42,288 bases of DNA from contig JAGGSD010000108.1 in NCBI GenBank assembly GCA_021159265.1, positions 1 to 42,288 of the forward strand. The letters run 5' to 3'. Numbering within the stretch: position 1 is the stretch's first letter; every line of letters starts with the position of its first letter. Below are positions 26,233-33,911 of the stretch, piece by piece. The translations under genes and the position numbers were made by a program. The notes under the pieces were generated by a model. That model was given only the letters and a program-made list of their open reading frames with translations, did no database searches and had not been told where the DNA came from. Source of the stretch: Syntrophobacterales bacterium (GTDB taxonomy: Bacteria; Desulfobacterota; Syntrophia; Syntrophales; UBA6807).

Positions 26233-26637
26233 ATGGTTAAACATAGCATAAGGATATTGTTGGCCAAACCCGGACTTGACGGTCATGATCGGGGCGCTAA
26301 ATTTCTGGCAAGGGCATTACGAGATGCGGGGATGGAAGTGATTTACACGGGGCTGCATCAGAAAATACCCCAGATTGTAGTGTCGGCGTTGCAGGAAGAT
26401 GTTGATGTGGTTGGGCTGAGCATCCTGTCCGGGAGTCATCTGGGTCTCACAAAGAAATTTTTTGCTGAGAGTGAAAAAAGGGGTCTGGACGGAGAACTGG
26501 TGCTGGTTGGGGGCACCATCCCTGAGGAGGATTTCTCGAAGCTGAGAGAAATGGGCGTAGATGGGGTGTTTGGCGTTGAATCGGATATTGATGATATAGT
26601 TAACTTTATCCGGGAGCATGTTCCATCAGAAAAGTAA
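26233..26637 (+). CDS. B12-binding small subunit of acyl-CoA mutase (S4)
   Basis: A 134-residue stand-alone cobalamin-binding protein with AKPGLDGHDRG (His18 as cobalt ligand), SILSGSH and VGGTIP. It is the only small subunit without an adjacent large subunit. M4 is the only large subunit without an adjacent small one, 4.3 kb upstream, so the two probably form one enzyme (inference). GGGAG precedes the ATG. It is more like S2 than S3 in the ligand motif. Confidence 0.93.
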   Translation: MVKHSIRILLAKPGLDGHDRGAKFLARALRDAGMEVIYTGLHQKIPQIVVSALQEDVDVVGLSILSGSHLGLTKKFFAESEKRGLDGELVLVGGTIPEEDFSKLREMGVDGVFGVESDIDDIVNFIREHVPSEK

Positions 26638-26879
26638 TTGTGACTACTCAGGTAAATAAACAGGCTGAAGGAAAAACCTTTAGACTTCGGTCTTCATTGC
26701 TCATTACCCAGTCCTTGTGGCTTCGCTTCGCCTGCCCTGGGAAGTATCCGGCGAGAGTTGGAGGGGGCTATAGTGAGGAAAATACTATTGTAAAGGAGGT
26801 GAAAATAAGGAGGTGAATGAAGAGTTGAAATGTTAAATTATCAGCAATATTAACGTTAACCTGATTATGGAGGTGTGTA

Positions 26880-27908
26880 ATGAAGAGATTACTTATTGTA
26901 TTATCTGTTATGCTGTTCCTGGTTTTATTGTCTTTGCCGGTACCTGGATCGGCGGGGGTCGTAAAGAAAAAATACACTTTGCATCTCGCAACACAGATGC
27001 CCCTAACACATACTATTACAAAGGCCGCTATGGTTCTGGCACAGCGGGCCGCGGAACTGAGTAGAAATAAGATTAACGTAGTGGTGCACGCCGGAGGGGC
27101 AATGTTTTCCGACAGACAAATCCCCGATGCGACTATGTCCGGCGGGTGTGATATAGGCATTTCCACCTCGAATACATGGGCTAAGTATGTTCGGGGGATG
27201 TCCTTCTGGGAAGTTCCTTTCCTGATACCCCCATCTGTTTCAGTAGATAAACTTGCCGAAGCCACTATTCCAATATTCGATAAGACACTGGAGACAAAAG
27301 GCGGAAAACTTTTAGGGTATGCCTATTATGGATATGAGGAAGGAATTGCGACTACCAAGGTACAACTGAAAAGACCTGTTGATGTTAAAGGACTGAAATT
27401 AAGAATTTATGACAGAACCCACCTGCCCGGGTTTAAGGCATTTGGGGCCGCTCCAGTGGTTATGTCTTCGAAGGAAGTTTACATTGGTTTGCAGAGGGGT
27501 GTTCTTGATGGAGCGGTGAGTGGCTTGAGCAGTATTAATCACCGTAAGTGGTTTGAGGTTTGTAAGTACGTAATTGCGATTCCGAATCTTGTCAGCTGCC
27601 CTTCACATCCGTTTCCTATAGCAGTGAACCTCAATGTCTGGAAAGGGATGGAACCTGCCGCCCAGAAGATACTCCTGCAGGCAGCTACGGAAGCAGGTCG
27701 GTTTACCCATGAAGAAGTGAAGAAAATGGTGGTGAAAGATTTAAAGACTCTCCGTGACAGCAAGGCACAGGTTTATGAACTTAAAGCCGGGTCTCCGGAG
27801 TGGAACGAATGGAAGAATGCCTTAGGCCCAGCCGGGAAGAAAAAGTTTCTGGCTGATAATCCCAAGGCCGGCCCCGTCCTTATCAAGATGATCAAGAGCT
27901 TGGAATAA
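26880..27908 (+). CDS. TRAP substrate-binding protein (DctP-like), P3
   Basis: A 342-residue periplasmic solute-binding protein with an N-terminal signal (LLIVLSVMLFLVLLSLPVPG). The carboxylate Arg lies in KGLKLRIYD and the hinge in SSKEVYIGLQRGVLDG. It is clearly more distant from P1/P2 than they are from each other, and belongs with the second pair of membrane subunits downstream. A terminator and promoter separate it from them. The 240-base stretch before it holds several GGAGGTG words and no gene. Confidence 0.92.
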   Translation: MKRLLIVLSVMLFLVLLSLPVPGSAGVVKKKYTLHLATQMPLTHTITKAAMVLAQRAAELSRNKINVVVHAGGAMFSDRQIPDATMSGGCDIGISTSNTWAKYVRGMSFWEVPFLIPPSVSVDKLAEATIPIFDKTLETKGGKLLGYAYYGYEEGIATTKVQLKRPVDVKGLKLRIYDRTHLPGFKAFGAAPVVMSSKEVYIGLQRGVLDGAVSGLSSINHRKWFEVCKYVIAIPNLVSCPSHPFPIAVNLNVWKGMEPAAQKILLQAATEAGRFTHEEVKKMVVKDLKTLRDSKAQVYELKAGSPEWNEWKNALGPAGKKKFLADNPKAGPVLIKMIKSLE

Positions 27909-27918
27909 GAGAAGGTTT

Positions 27919-27966
27919 GATGGCTCTGCTACTTATTCAGGCAGGTAGCAGGGCCATCTTGTTTGA
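27919..27966 (+). terminator. intrinsic terminator after P3
   Basis: A 14-bp stem (GATGGCTCTGCTAC at 27919-27932 with 27945-27958, one G-U pair) and a 12-base loop, followed by TTGTTT. It ends or attenuates transcription after the P3 gene. Confidence 0.8.
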
Positions 27967-27967
27967 G

Positions 27968-27998
27968 TTGACAGAGTTTTTTTGCATTTTGTTATAAT
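27968..27998 (+). promoter_or_regulatory. candidate sigma70 promoter for TRAP system 2
   Basis: TTGACA at 27968-27973 and TATAAT at 27993-27998, both exact consensus. The spacer is 19 bases, longer than ideal. It lies directly after the terminator and about 90 bases upstream of the DctQ gene, so the downstream genes can be transcribed independently. Confidence 0.6.
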
Positions 27999-28086
27999 AA
28001 TAGCAAACCAAATAAGCTCTGTCCCTTTGAGCCTTTGAACCTGAGCAGTTACACATCATCAATATAATTTTATGAAGAGGCATATA

Positions 28087-28617
28087 ATGAAAACTTTGCT
28101 AGAAATAATAAGTATTATCCACAGAGGGATCGACCGGTGCGTGTCTGCCGGCCAATGGATTGCGCTTGTATTTGTTTTTCTTCTCGGACCAATCGCATTT
28201 TACGAAGTAGTGGTGCGTAAACTTGGGCATCCCACAACCTGGAGCTTTCATATTCTTGTGTATATTCAATTGTTTATGATTTGGTTTGGTATTGCCTATA
28301 CACAAAAGGTTCGGGGGCATGTGAGCGTTGATATTATAACCAGACTTTTACCTCTTACTACCCGGGTAGTGACCAGGATATTTGCTCATATCGTCTGTGA
28401 AGTCATTACCATTGTCCTTATATGGGAAAGTTGTGTAATGGTGAAACGCAGTTACGGCTATCATCTGATGACCACCGAAGAATTTCTGCATCCCGTATAC
28501 TGGCTGCAGATTCCCGTAGTTATTGGCGCAGTTTTGCTTTTCTTTGTATTCTTCAGCCAGATGTGTGATGACATAAAATGGCTGGTAACCGGAAAGGGTA
28601 GCCCGGAGGATTTATAA
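28087..28617 (+). CDS. TRAP transporter small membrane subunit (DctQ-like), system 2
   Basis: About 176 residues with four hydrophobic segments and the family region WSFHILVYIQLFMIWFGIAY followed by VRGHVSVDI. It pairs with the DctM protein 23 bases downstream. The ATG at 28087 is favoured over 28072 because AAGAGG at 28075-28080 is well placed. Confidence 0.88.
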   Translation: MKTLLEIISIIHRGIDRCVSAGQWIALVFVFLLGPIAFYEVVVRKLGHPTTWSFHILVYIQLFMIWFGIAYTQKVRGHVSVDIITRLLPLTTRVVTRIFAHIVCEVITIVLIWESCVMVKRSYGYHLMTTEEFLHPVYWLQIPVVIGAVLLFFVFFSQMCDDIKWLVTGKGSPEDL

Positions 28618-28640
28618 AACTGTAAAAGGGGAAGGTTATT

Positions 28641-29933
28641 ATGGCGTTTGAAATATCGGTTTTATTGATTATTATGTTGTTCCTGTTTGCCGCAGGCATA
28701 CCAATTGCCTTTGTTTTAACGGCGGTGGGTCTTGTCGGCATATTGTTTCAGCTTGGCGTTCCCGGTCTTTACCAGTTTGCCCAGCAATTCTGGCAGGGGG
28801 GGATGAACTTTATTTATATCTGTATTCCTCTTTTCATCTTTATGGCTATCGCTCTGGAAAAAGGCAAGGCGGGCGGCCTGATTTTTGAAGTTGCGGCAAA
28901 GTGGTTGAAGCGTTTGCCCGGGGGGTTGCTGATATCTACAATCGGGGCTTCAACAATATTTGCGGCTCTTTCAGGGACAAGTATTGCCACCGCGGCGACG
29001 GTCGGCCTCGTTGCCTATCCGGAGATGATGAAACGCAATTACCCGAAAAGGATGACTCTTGGCGCCATATCTGTCGGTGGCGGGTTAGGCATGCTTATTC
29101 CTCCAAGCATCCCCTTGATTGTTTATGGCGCGTTGACCGGAGAATCTATTGGGAAATTGTTCGTTGCTGGAATAATACCGGGTATTGTGCTGGCCATCCT
29201 TTTTTGTCTTCTTATCTTCTTTCGCGCCTGGCGCGGTGATGTCGCGGTAGCTGAACAGACTTCAACGTGGCGGGAAAAATTTGTAAGCATAAAAAATGCT
29301 TTCTGGGGGCTATTACTTATTCCTATCGTTATCGGCGGCATGTACCTTGGTTATTTTACGCCGACGGAAGCAGGCGCTGTCGGGATGATATTGTCTCTTG
29401 TGGTTACCATGTTGATATATCGAACCTTAAAGGTGAAAGATATACCCGAGATATTAGGTGATACCCTTCGTGTTTCCATTATGATCTTCATTCTCTTGCT
29501 GGGGGCAGGTCTTTTCAGTTATGTTATGGCTCTGTACGGGATCCCGGCTCTCGTTACTAAATGGGTCCTCGGCCTTGATATGTCTCCGCTTGGTATAATT
29601 CTTATGCTCAATATCTTTTTCCTGATACTTGGGTGCTTTGTCGACGCAATTTCCCTGATGGTCATTTCGCTTCCTTTTGCTTATCCGGTAATTACCGCTC
29701 TCGGCTTTGATGGCGTCTGGTTCGGCATTGTGTTGATGGTGAATATCAATATGGCTGTGGAGACACCACCCGTTGGACTTAATCTATATGTCCTGAAAGG
29801 TATTTCAAAAGACATTACCCTTGCCGATGTGATCATGGGCGTCATACCGTTTTATTCATGTGAGCTTATCGGTCTTGTTATCGTAATATTATTTCCGTGG
29901 TTGTCCTTATGGCTGCCGGCGCTTATGGGATGA
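28641..29933 (+). CDS. TRAP transporter large membrane subunit (DctM-like), system 2
   Basis: A 430-residue polytopic membrane protein. Landmarks are IPLFIFMAIALEKG, SGTSIATAATVGLVAYPEMM, GLGMLIPPSIPLIVYG and TPTEAGAVGM. It is the ion-coupled translocator of the second TRAP importer, served by P3. About 145 bases follow before the ligase gene; that gap shows no clear promoter or repeat. Confidence 0.93.
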   Translation: MAFEISVLLIIMLFLFAAGIPIAFVLTAVGLVGILFQLGVPGLYQFAQQFWQGGMNFIYICIPLFIFMAIALEKGKAGGLIFEVAAKWLKRLPGGLLISTIGASTIFAALSGTSIATAATVGLVAYPEMMKRNYPKRMTLGAISVGGGLGMLIPPSIPLIVYGALTGESIGKLFVAGIIPGIVLAILFCLLIFFRAWRGDVAVAEQTSTWREKFVSIKNAFWGLLLIPIVIGGMYLGYFTPTEAGAVGMILSLVVTMLIYRTLKVKDIPEILGDTLRVSIMIFILLLGAGLFSYVMALYGIPALVTKWVLGLDMSPLGIILMLNIFFLILGCFVDAISLMVISLPFAYPVITALGFDGVWFGIVLMVNINMAVETPPVGLNLYVLKGISKDITLADVIMGVIPFYSCELIGLVIVILFPWLSLWLPALMG

Positions 29934-30079
29934 TGAGCTTTTCTACGGTTGTAAATACAGTTAAAAATACTTTGGTGGTAGGAGAAACCAGTAAATATTA
30001 TTTTCAGGTGAGTATAGATTGATTTTAGTCGCTGGTTGTAACGTTCAACAAAATTGATTATTCAAAAAGGAGGTTTCTT

Positions 30080-31642
30080 GTGGAGTGGAATATCGGTAAA
30101 ATACCCGCTAAGTGGAGTATCCTTGCCCCGGACAAGGCGGCTATTATTTATGATGATGAAGCAATTACTTACAAACAAATCAACGATGGCGCCAACCGTG
30201 CTGCAAATTATCTACAGCAAATGGGACTGAAAAAGGGTGATCGGATAACAGTTTTGCTGAGAGATTGTCCTGAATTTATGGAAGTATATTTTGCCGCCGC
30301 AAAGCTTGGGCTTATCTTTGTTCCGCTGAATTTTCGTTTTATGGGTCCCGAGGTAAAATATCAGCTTAATAATTGTGGCTCACGTGTGCTTGTGTTTCAC
30401 GATATAATGACCGAAATGATTGATTCCATACGTTCGGAAGTTGCGGTTGATGAAGACAAGTTTATTTATCTGCCAAGCACATTCTCTGATGAGGCCCCTG
30501 AATGTCCCGCATGGGCGGAAAACTACCATGAACTTATAAAGCAATATACTATGGAAGAACCCCATATCGACAAACCTGTTACCCTTGATGATCCCCTGGC
30601 AATTTTATATACATCCGGAACGACGGGAGAGCCGAAAGGCGCTTTATTGTCTCATGGACAGACCTACTTCAAAAATTTCCAGAACATTTTTTATACAGAC
30701 ATGAGGTTTGATGATATATATCTTTCCCAATTGCCGCTGTTTCATTCCGGAGGGCTCTTCGTTGCCGTGACCCCGACCCTTTGCAGGGGCGCCACCATGG
30801 TTATGAGACAAAAATTTGATCCTGCGAAGTTTGTCAGTGATATTGAACGGTACAAACCAACTATTGTTTTTGCGCTTACGAGTATGTGGAGATTGATACT
30901 TCAGACAAAAGCACTTGATGGAGCTGATGTCAGCAGTGTGAGGAATGTGATAGGAGGCGGAGAGCGAACTCCAAAAACACTGTTTGATGAGCTTGCGGCA
31001 CATGGTCTTTATATGCAACAGGTATTTGGACAGACAGAAAACTCTATTATGATGGTTTTGCCCAAAAAAGATGTTCAGAGAAAAATGGGGTCTATCGGTA
31101 TCCCCGGATTCTTCACAGAGGTCTGGATTGGAGATGAACAGGGCAGGGAACTACCTCACGGCACAACAGGTGAGATTGTGGCGAAAGGACCCAATGTCAT
31201 GATGAAATACTGGAATATGCCTGAAAAAACCGCTGAAACGATTAAAAATGGAATTTTGTTTACCGGTGATCTTGGTTACAGAGATGATGAAGGCTATTTT
31301 TACATCGTGGACAGGGCTAAGGACATGTACCGGAGCGGCGGGGAAAATGTCTATCCGGCTGAAATAGAAAAAGTCCTGGCAGATCACCCCAAAATCCTCA
31401 ATGTCGCTATCATTGGCGTGCCGGATGATAAATGGGGCGAAACAGGCATGGCCTTTGTTGTGCTGAAAGAAGGGGAAACCCTTACCAGGGAAGAAATACT
31501 CGAATTTCTCGATGGAAAGCTTGCCAGATTTAAACTTCCTTCGCATATTAAGTTTATCCGGGAGCTTCCTATGACAACAAGTGGAAAGATAAAAAAGGTC
31601 GAGTTAAAAGAGAAATACGGGGGTTCTCTTGAAACGAAATAG
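30080..31642 (+). CDS. AMP-forming acyl-CoA synthetase
   Basis: A 520-residue member of the ANL superfamily that activates a carboxylic acid with ATP and CoA. Motifs in order: YTSGTTGEPKGALLSH (phosphate loop, about residue 175), VFGQTENS, FTGDLGYRDDEGYFYIVDR, and TTSGKIKK with the C-terminal catalytic Lys. The GTG start is set by AAGGAGG at 30067-30073. It follows two importers, which fits activation of the imported acid before mutation and oxidation (inference). It is shorter than acetyl-CoA synthetase and similar to medium-chain, benzoate-like or branched acid ligases. Confidence 0.93.
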   Translation: MEWNIGKIPAKWSILAPDKAAIIYDDEAITYKQINDGANRAANYLQQMGLKKGDRITVLLRDCPEFMEVYFAAAKLGLIFVPLNFRFMGPEVKYQLNNCGSRVLVFHDIMTEMIDSIRSEVAVDEDKFIYLPSTFSDEAPECPAWAENYHELIKQYTMEEPHIDKPVTLDDPLAILYTSGTTGEPKGALLSHGQTYFKNFQNIFYTDMRFDDIYLSQLPLFHSGGLFVAVTPTLCRGATMVMRQKFDPAKFVSDIERYKPTIVFALTSMWRLILQTKALDGADVSSVRNVIGGGERTPKTLFDELAAHGLYMQQVFGQTENSIMMVLPKKDVQRKMGSIGIPGFFTEVWIGDEQGRELPHGTTGEIVAKGPNVMMKYWNMPEKTAETIKNGILFTGDLGYRDDEGYFYIVDRAKDMYRSGGENVYPAEIEKVLADHPKILNVAIIGVPDDKWGETGMAFVVLKEGETLTREEILEFLDGKLARFKLPSHIKFIRELPMTTSGKIKKVELKEKYGGSLETK

Positions 31643-31748
31643 AATGTCTGTAGCCGCATGGTTCCTTTTCTGCAGTAAGTAGATAAATAAACCTTGTGGT
31701 GGTATTTTCACCATGATAGTGTAAACATAATAAAAGGAGGTTTTAAAG

Positions 31749-32489
31749 ATGGAATTTGAAGGGAAAGTTGTACTGGTTACAGGATCCGCTCAGGGAATTG
31801 GTAAGACAGCGGCGCTTGCCTTTGCCGGAGAAGGCGCTAAAGTGGTTCTGAATGATATCAACAAAGAGCGGTTGTCGGAAGCGGCTGCGGAGATAGAAAA
31901 AACTGGTGCGAAGTGCCTTGCCGTGGCAGCCGACACTTCTGTGCGATCTGAAGTTGAGGATATGTTCAATCAGGCTGTGGATAAATTTGGTCATCTTGAT
32001 GTCCTGGTTAACAACGCCGGTATCACGAGGGATGCTTTTATCCATAAGATGACAGAGGAGCAATGGCAGCAGGTTATTAATGTAAATCTCACGGGTGTCT
32101 TTTTTTGCCTGCAGGCCGCTGCCATGATAATGAGAGAAGCCGGAACGGGCAAGATCGTTAATATTTCTTCCGCGGCAAGGTTTGGCAACATGGGGCAGGC
32201 AAATTACTCCTCGACAAAAGCCGCAGTTGAAGGTCTGACACGGACGGCAGCCAAAGAGCTGGCCGGCAAAGGAGTCCGGGTGAATGCCGTTTCCCCCGGT
32301 CCTATTGCCACCGATATGTTAAAAGGTGTTCCTGACAAAGTCATAGAAAAGATTATTGCGCCGATTCCACTTCACAGGATTGGAACTCCGGAAGAATTAT
32401 CCAATTTGATCCTTTTCCTTGCATCGGATAAATCTTCGTATATTACCGGACAGGTTATTAACTGTGATGGCGGATGGTTTATGACTTGA
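31749..32489 (+). CDS. short-chain dehydrogenase/reductase (FabG-like)
   Basis: A 246-residue SDR: nucleotide motif TGSAQGIGKT, NNAG, and the catalytic Ser, Tyr and Lys in NISSAARFG...YSSTK, ending ITGQVINCDGGWF. It is probably a 3-hydroxyacyl-CoA dehydrogenase or 3-oxoacyl reductase. With the two MaoC genes that follow it makes a hydration/oxidation module like FabG-HadAB, with R stereochemistry expected. AAAGGAGG precedes the ATG. Confidence 0.92.
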   Translation: MEFEGKVVLVTGSAQGIGKTAALAFAGEGAKVVLNDINKERLSEAAAEIEKTGAKCLAVAADTSVRSEVEDMFNQAVDKFGHLDVLVNNAGITRDAFIHKMTEEQWQQVINVNLTGVFFCLQAAAMIMREAGTGKIVNISSAARFGNMGQANYSSTKAAVEGLTRTAAKELAGKGVRVNAVSPGPIATDMLKGVPDKVIEKIIAPIPLHRIGTPEELSNLILFLASDKSSYITGQVINCDGGWFMT

Positions 32490-32532
32490 TTCGAACGATA
32501 TTCACAAATGCTGAGATAAGGAGGTCGAGATA

Positions 32533-32976
32533 TTGGCAGACAGGACTAAAATTGGTGAAAAACATAAATTCAGGTGGGAAGTAGAAAAGGGTAAAATTAG
32601 AGAGCTAGTGGATGCCATAGGGGATAAAAACCCCATATATACGGATGCCCGGGCAGCACAGGACCAGGGTTATAAAGATATTGTGGCGCCGCCGACATTC
32701 GGCACCGTTCCTTTAATGTGGACGGGGACACTGATCAAGGCATTAAATGACTTACAAGTCAACTTTGCCCGGATTGTGCATGCCGAACAGGCATATGAAT
32801 ATTATGAAGAGATATTCCCCGGTGACACGCTTGATGCGATTCTGGAGGTCAAGGATATTACGAAAAAAGAGGGCAAATCCGGCACACTCGAATTTATCCG
32901 GTTTGAGACTAAATACCAGAACCAGGATGGCGTTGTGGTTTTAGGGGAAGATATGCTCTTAGTTGAAAGAAGTTGA
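32533..32976 (+). CDS. MaoC-fold protein, HadA-like non-catalytic partner
   Basis: 147 residues with a hot-dog fold resembling the FAS1-DH/HadA type. In the position of the hydratase motif it reads DKNPIYTD, where the usual His is Tyr, so it probably lacks the catalytic His. PPTFGTV and PGDTLDAILEV segments fit the family. The TTG start is supported by AAGGAGG at 32518-32524. It lies next to a catalytic-type MaoC gene, suggesting a heterodimer like mycobacterial HadA-HadB. Confidence 0.85.
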   Translation: MADRTKIGEKHKFRWEVEKGKIRELVDAIGDKNPIYTDARAAQDQGYKDIVAPPTFGTVPLMWTGTLIKALNDLQVNFARIVHAEQAYEYYEEIFPGDTLDAILEVKDITKKEGKSGTLEFIRFETKYQNQDGVVVLGEDMLLVERS

Positions 32977-33007
32977 CTTTGTTGTAAGGGAGGTTGAGAC
33001 GAAGGGA

Positions 33008-33433
33008 ATGGGGCGAATTTTTGAAGATATAACAGTGGGCGAAGAAATTATTAACGAAACCATGTCTTCTGTAACGAAGGAGCAGCTGGTACGCTACGCC
33101 GGTGCCTCGGGTGATTTTAACCCTTTACATACGGATGATGCAACCGGCAAAGCCGCGGGGTTTGGTGGTGTCATTGCCCAAGGTATGTTGATGATGGGTA
33201 TGGCTGCTGCGGCTGTGACCAATCGGATACCGAAGAAATCCCTGAATAATCTTAAAGTCAGATTTGTCGGTGCAACCAGGCCGGGAGATGTAGTAAAGGT
33301 TACAGGCAAGGTAACGGATAAACGAATCGAGGATAATAAAGGCATAGTATCTTGTACTCTGGAAGTTGCTGATCAGGATGATGATATTAAGGTTTCCGGC
33401 AGTTTTGAGGCAGAGCTTCCACTTGAGAGATGA
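33008..33433 (+). CDS. MaoC-family (R)-specific enoyl-CoA hydratase, HadB-like
   Basis: About 141 residues with the hydratase-2 motif SGDFNPLHTDD, giving the catalytic Asp and His, then GGVIAQGMLMMGMAA. It should add water to 2-enoyl-CoA to give (R)-3-hydroxyacyl-CoA, or the reverse. An upstream TTG at 32963, overlapping the previous gene, is possible, but the conserved region begins at the ATG 33008. The weak ribosome site makes the start uncertain. Confidence 0.87.
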   Translation: MGRIFEDITVGEEIINETMSSVTKEQLVRYAGASGDFNPLHTDDATGKAAGFGGVIAQGMLMMGMAAAAVTNRIPKKSLNNLKVRFVGATRPGDVVKVTGKVTDKRIEDNKGIVSCTLEVADQDDDIKVSGSFEAELPLER

Positions 33434-33547
33434 GGTTGTTATGGGGAGTTCAGGATCATAAGTTTGTCTCACGGCAATTGAGAAGTGTGTGTATCAATGA
33501 TGGGATTCTGTTTTTTAAGGCATTGATTTGATTAGCAGGGCCTTTAT

Positions 33548-33646
33548 TGATGGTTTCGTGAAAAGTCTGTCATTCCCGCGCAGGCGGGAATCTAAAAGCA
33601 TATAACTACTTAAAAACACTGGATTTCCGTTTTCATGGGAATGACA
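33548..33646. repeat. TIR-type intergenic element with GTCATTC hairpin, copy 1
   Basis: Begins with TGATGGTTTCGTGAAAAGTC, related to the ends of the elements at 35578-35709 and 37806-37979. It runs directly into a hairpin of TGTCATTCCC (33568-33577) and GGGAATGACA (33637-33646). The right-hand end of the element is not clear. It lies in the gene-free 420 bases between the MaoC and carboxyltransferase genes. Confidence 0.55.
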
Positions 33647-33733
33647 AAATTGTGTATATTCCGACTTTCAAGTAACTCGTTTGGGCGAATTTAATATAAC
33701 TTGTTGATTTCACTGGACACTATCCAGATACAC

Positions 33734-33788
33734 GGCCTGTTCGGGGAACAGGCCCTACAATATGTAGGGGCCGATGCCCCCATCGGCC
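33734..33788. repeat. double hairpin repeat
   Basis: Two adjacent perfect hairpins: GGCCTGTTC/GAACAGGCC (33734-33754) and GGCCGATG/CATCGGCC (33769-33788), joined by a short TGTAGGGGC-type stretch. It is probably an intergenic repeat; it lacks a T-run. Confidence 0.6.
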
Positions 33789-33815
33789 TTAAACATGCTT
33801 TGTAAAAGTTACTTT

Positions 33816-33850
33816 CCATTATAATGCCGCTAAACGGCATAATGGAGCTT
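33816..33850. repeat. short palindromic repeat, copy 3 (inverted)
   Basis: CCATTATAATGCCG...CGGCATAATGGAGCTT, itself a palindrome with arms of about 11 bp. It is the reverse complement of the element at 8170-8204 apart from a few bases. It lies just upstream of the carboxyltransferase gene. Confidence 0.65.
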
Positions 33851-33911
33851 TTTATGAATGCATCTTTATAGCCTTTGGTGTAATTTTGAAAAAGAGGAGA
33901 ATAAATTAATT

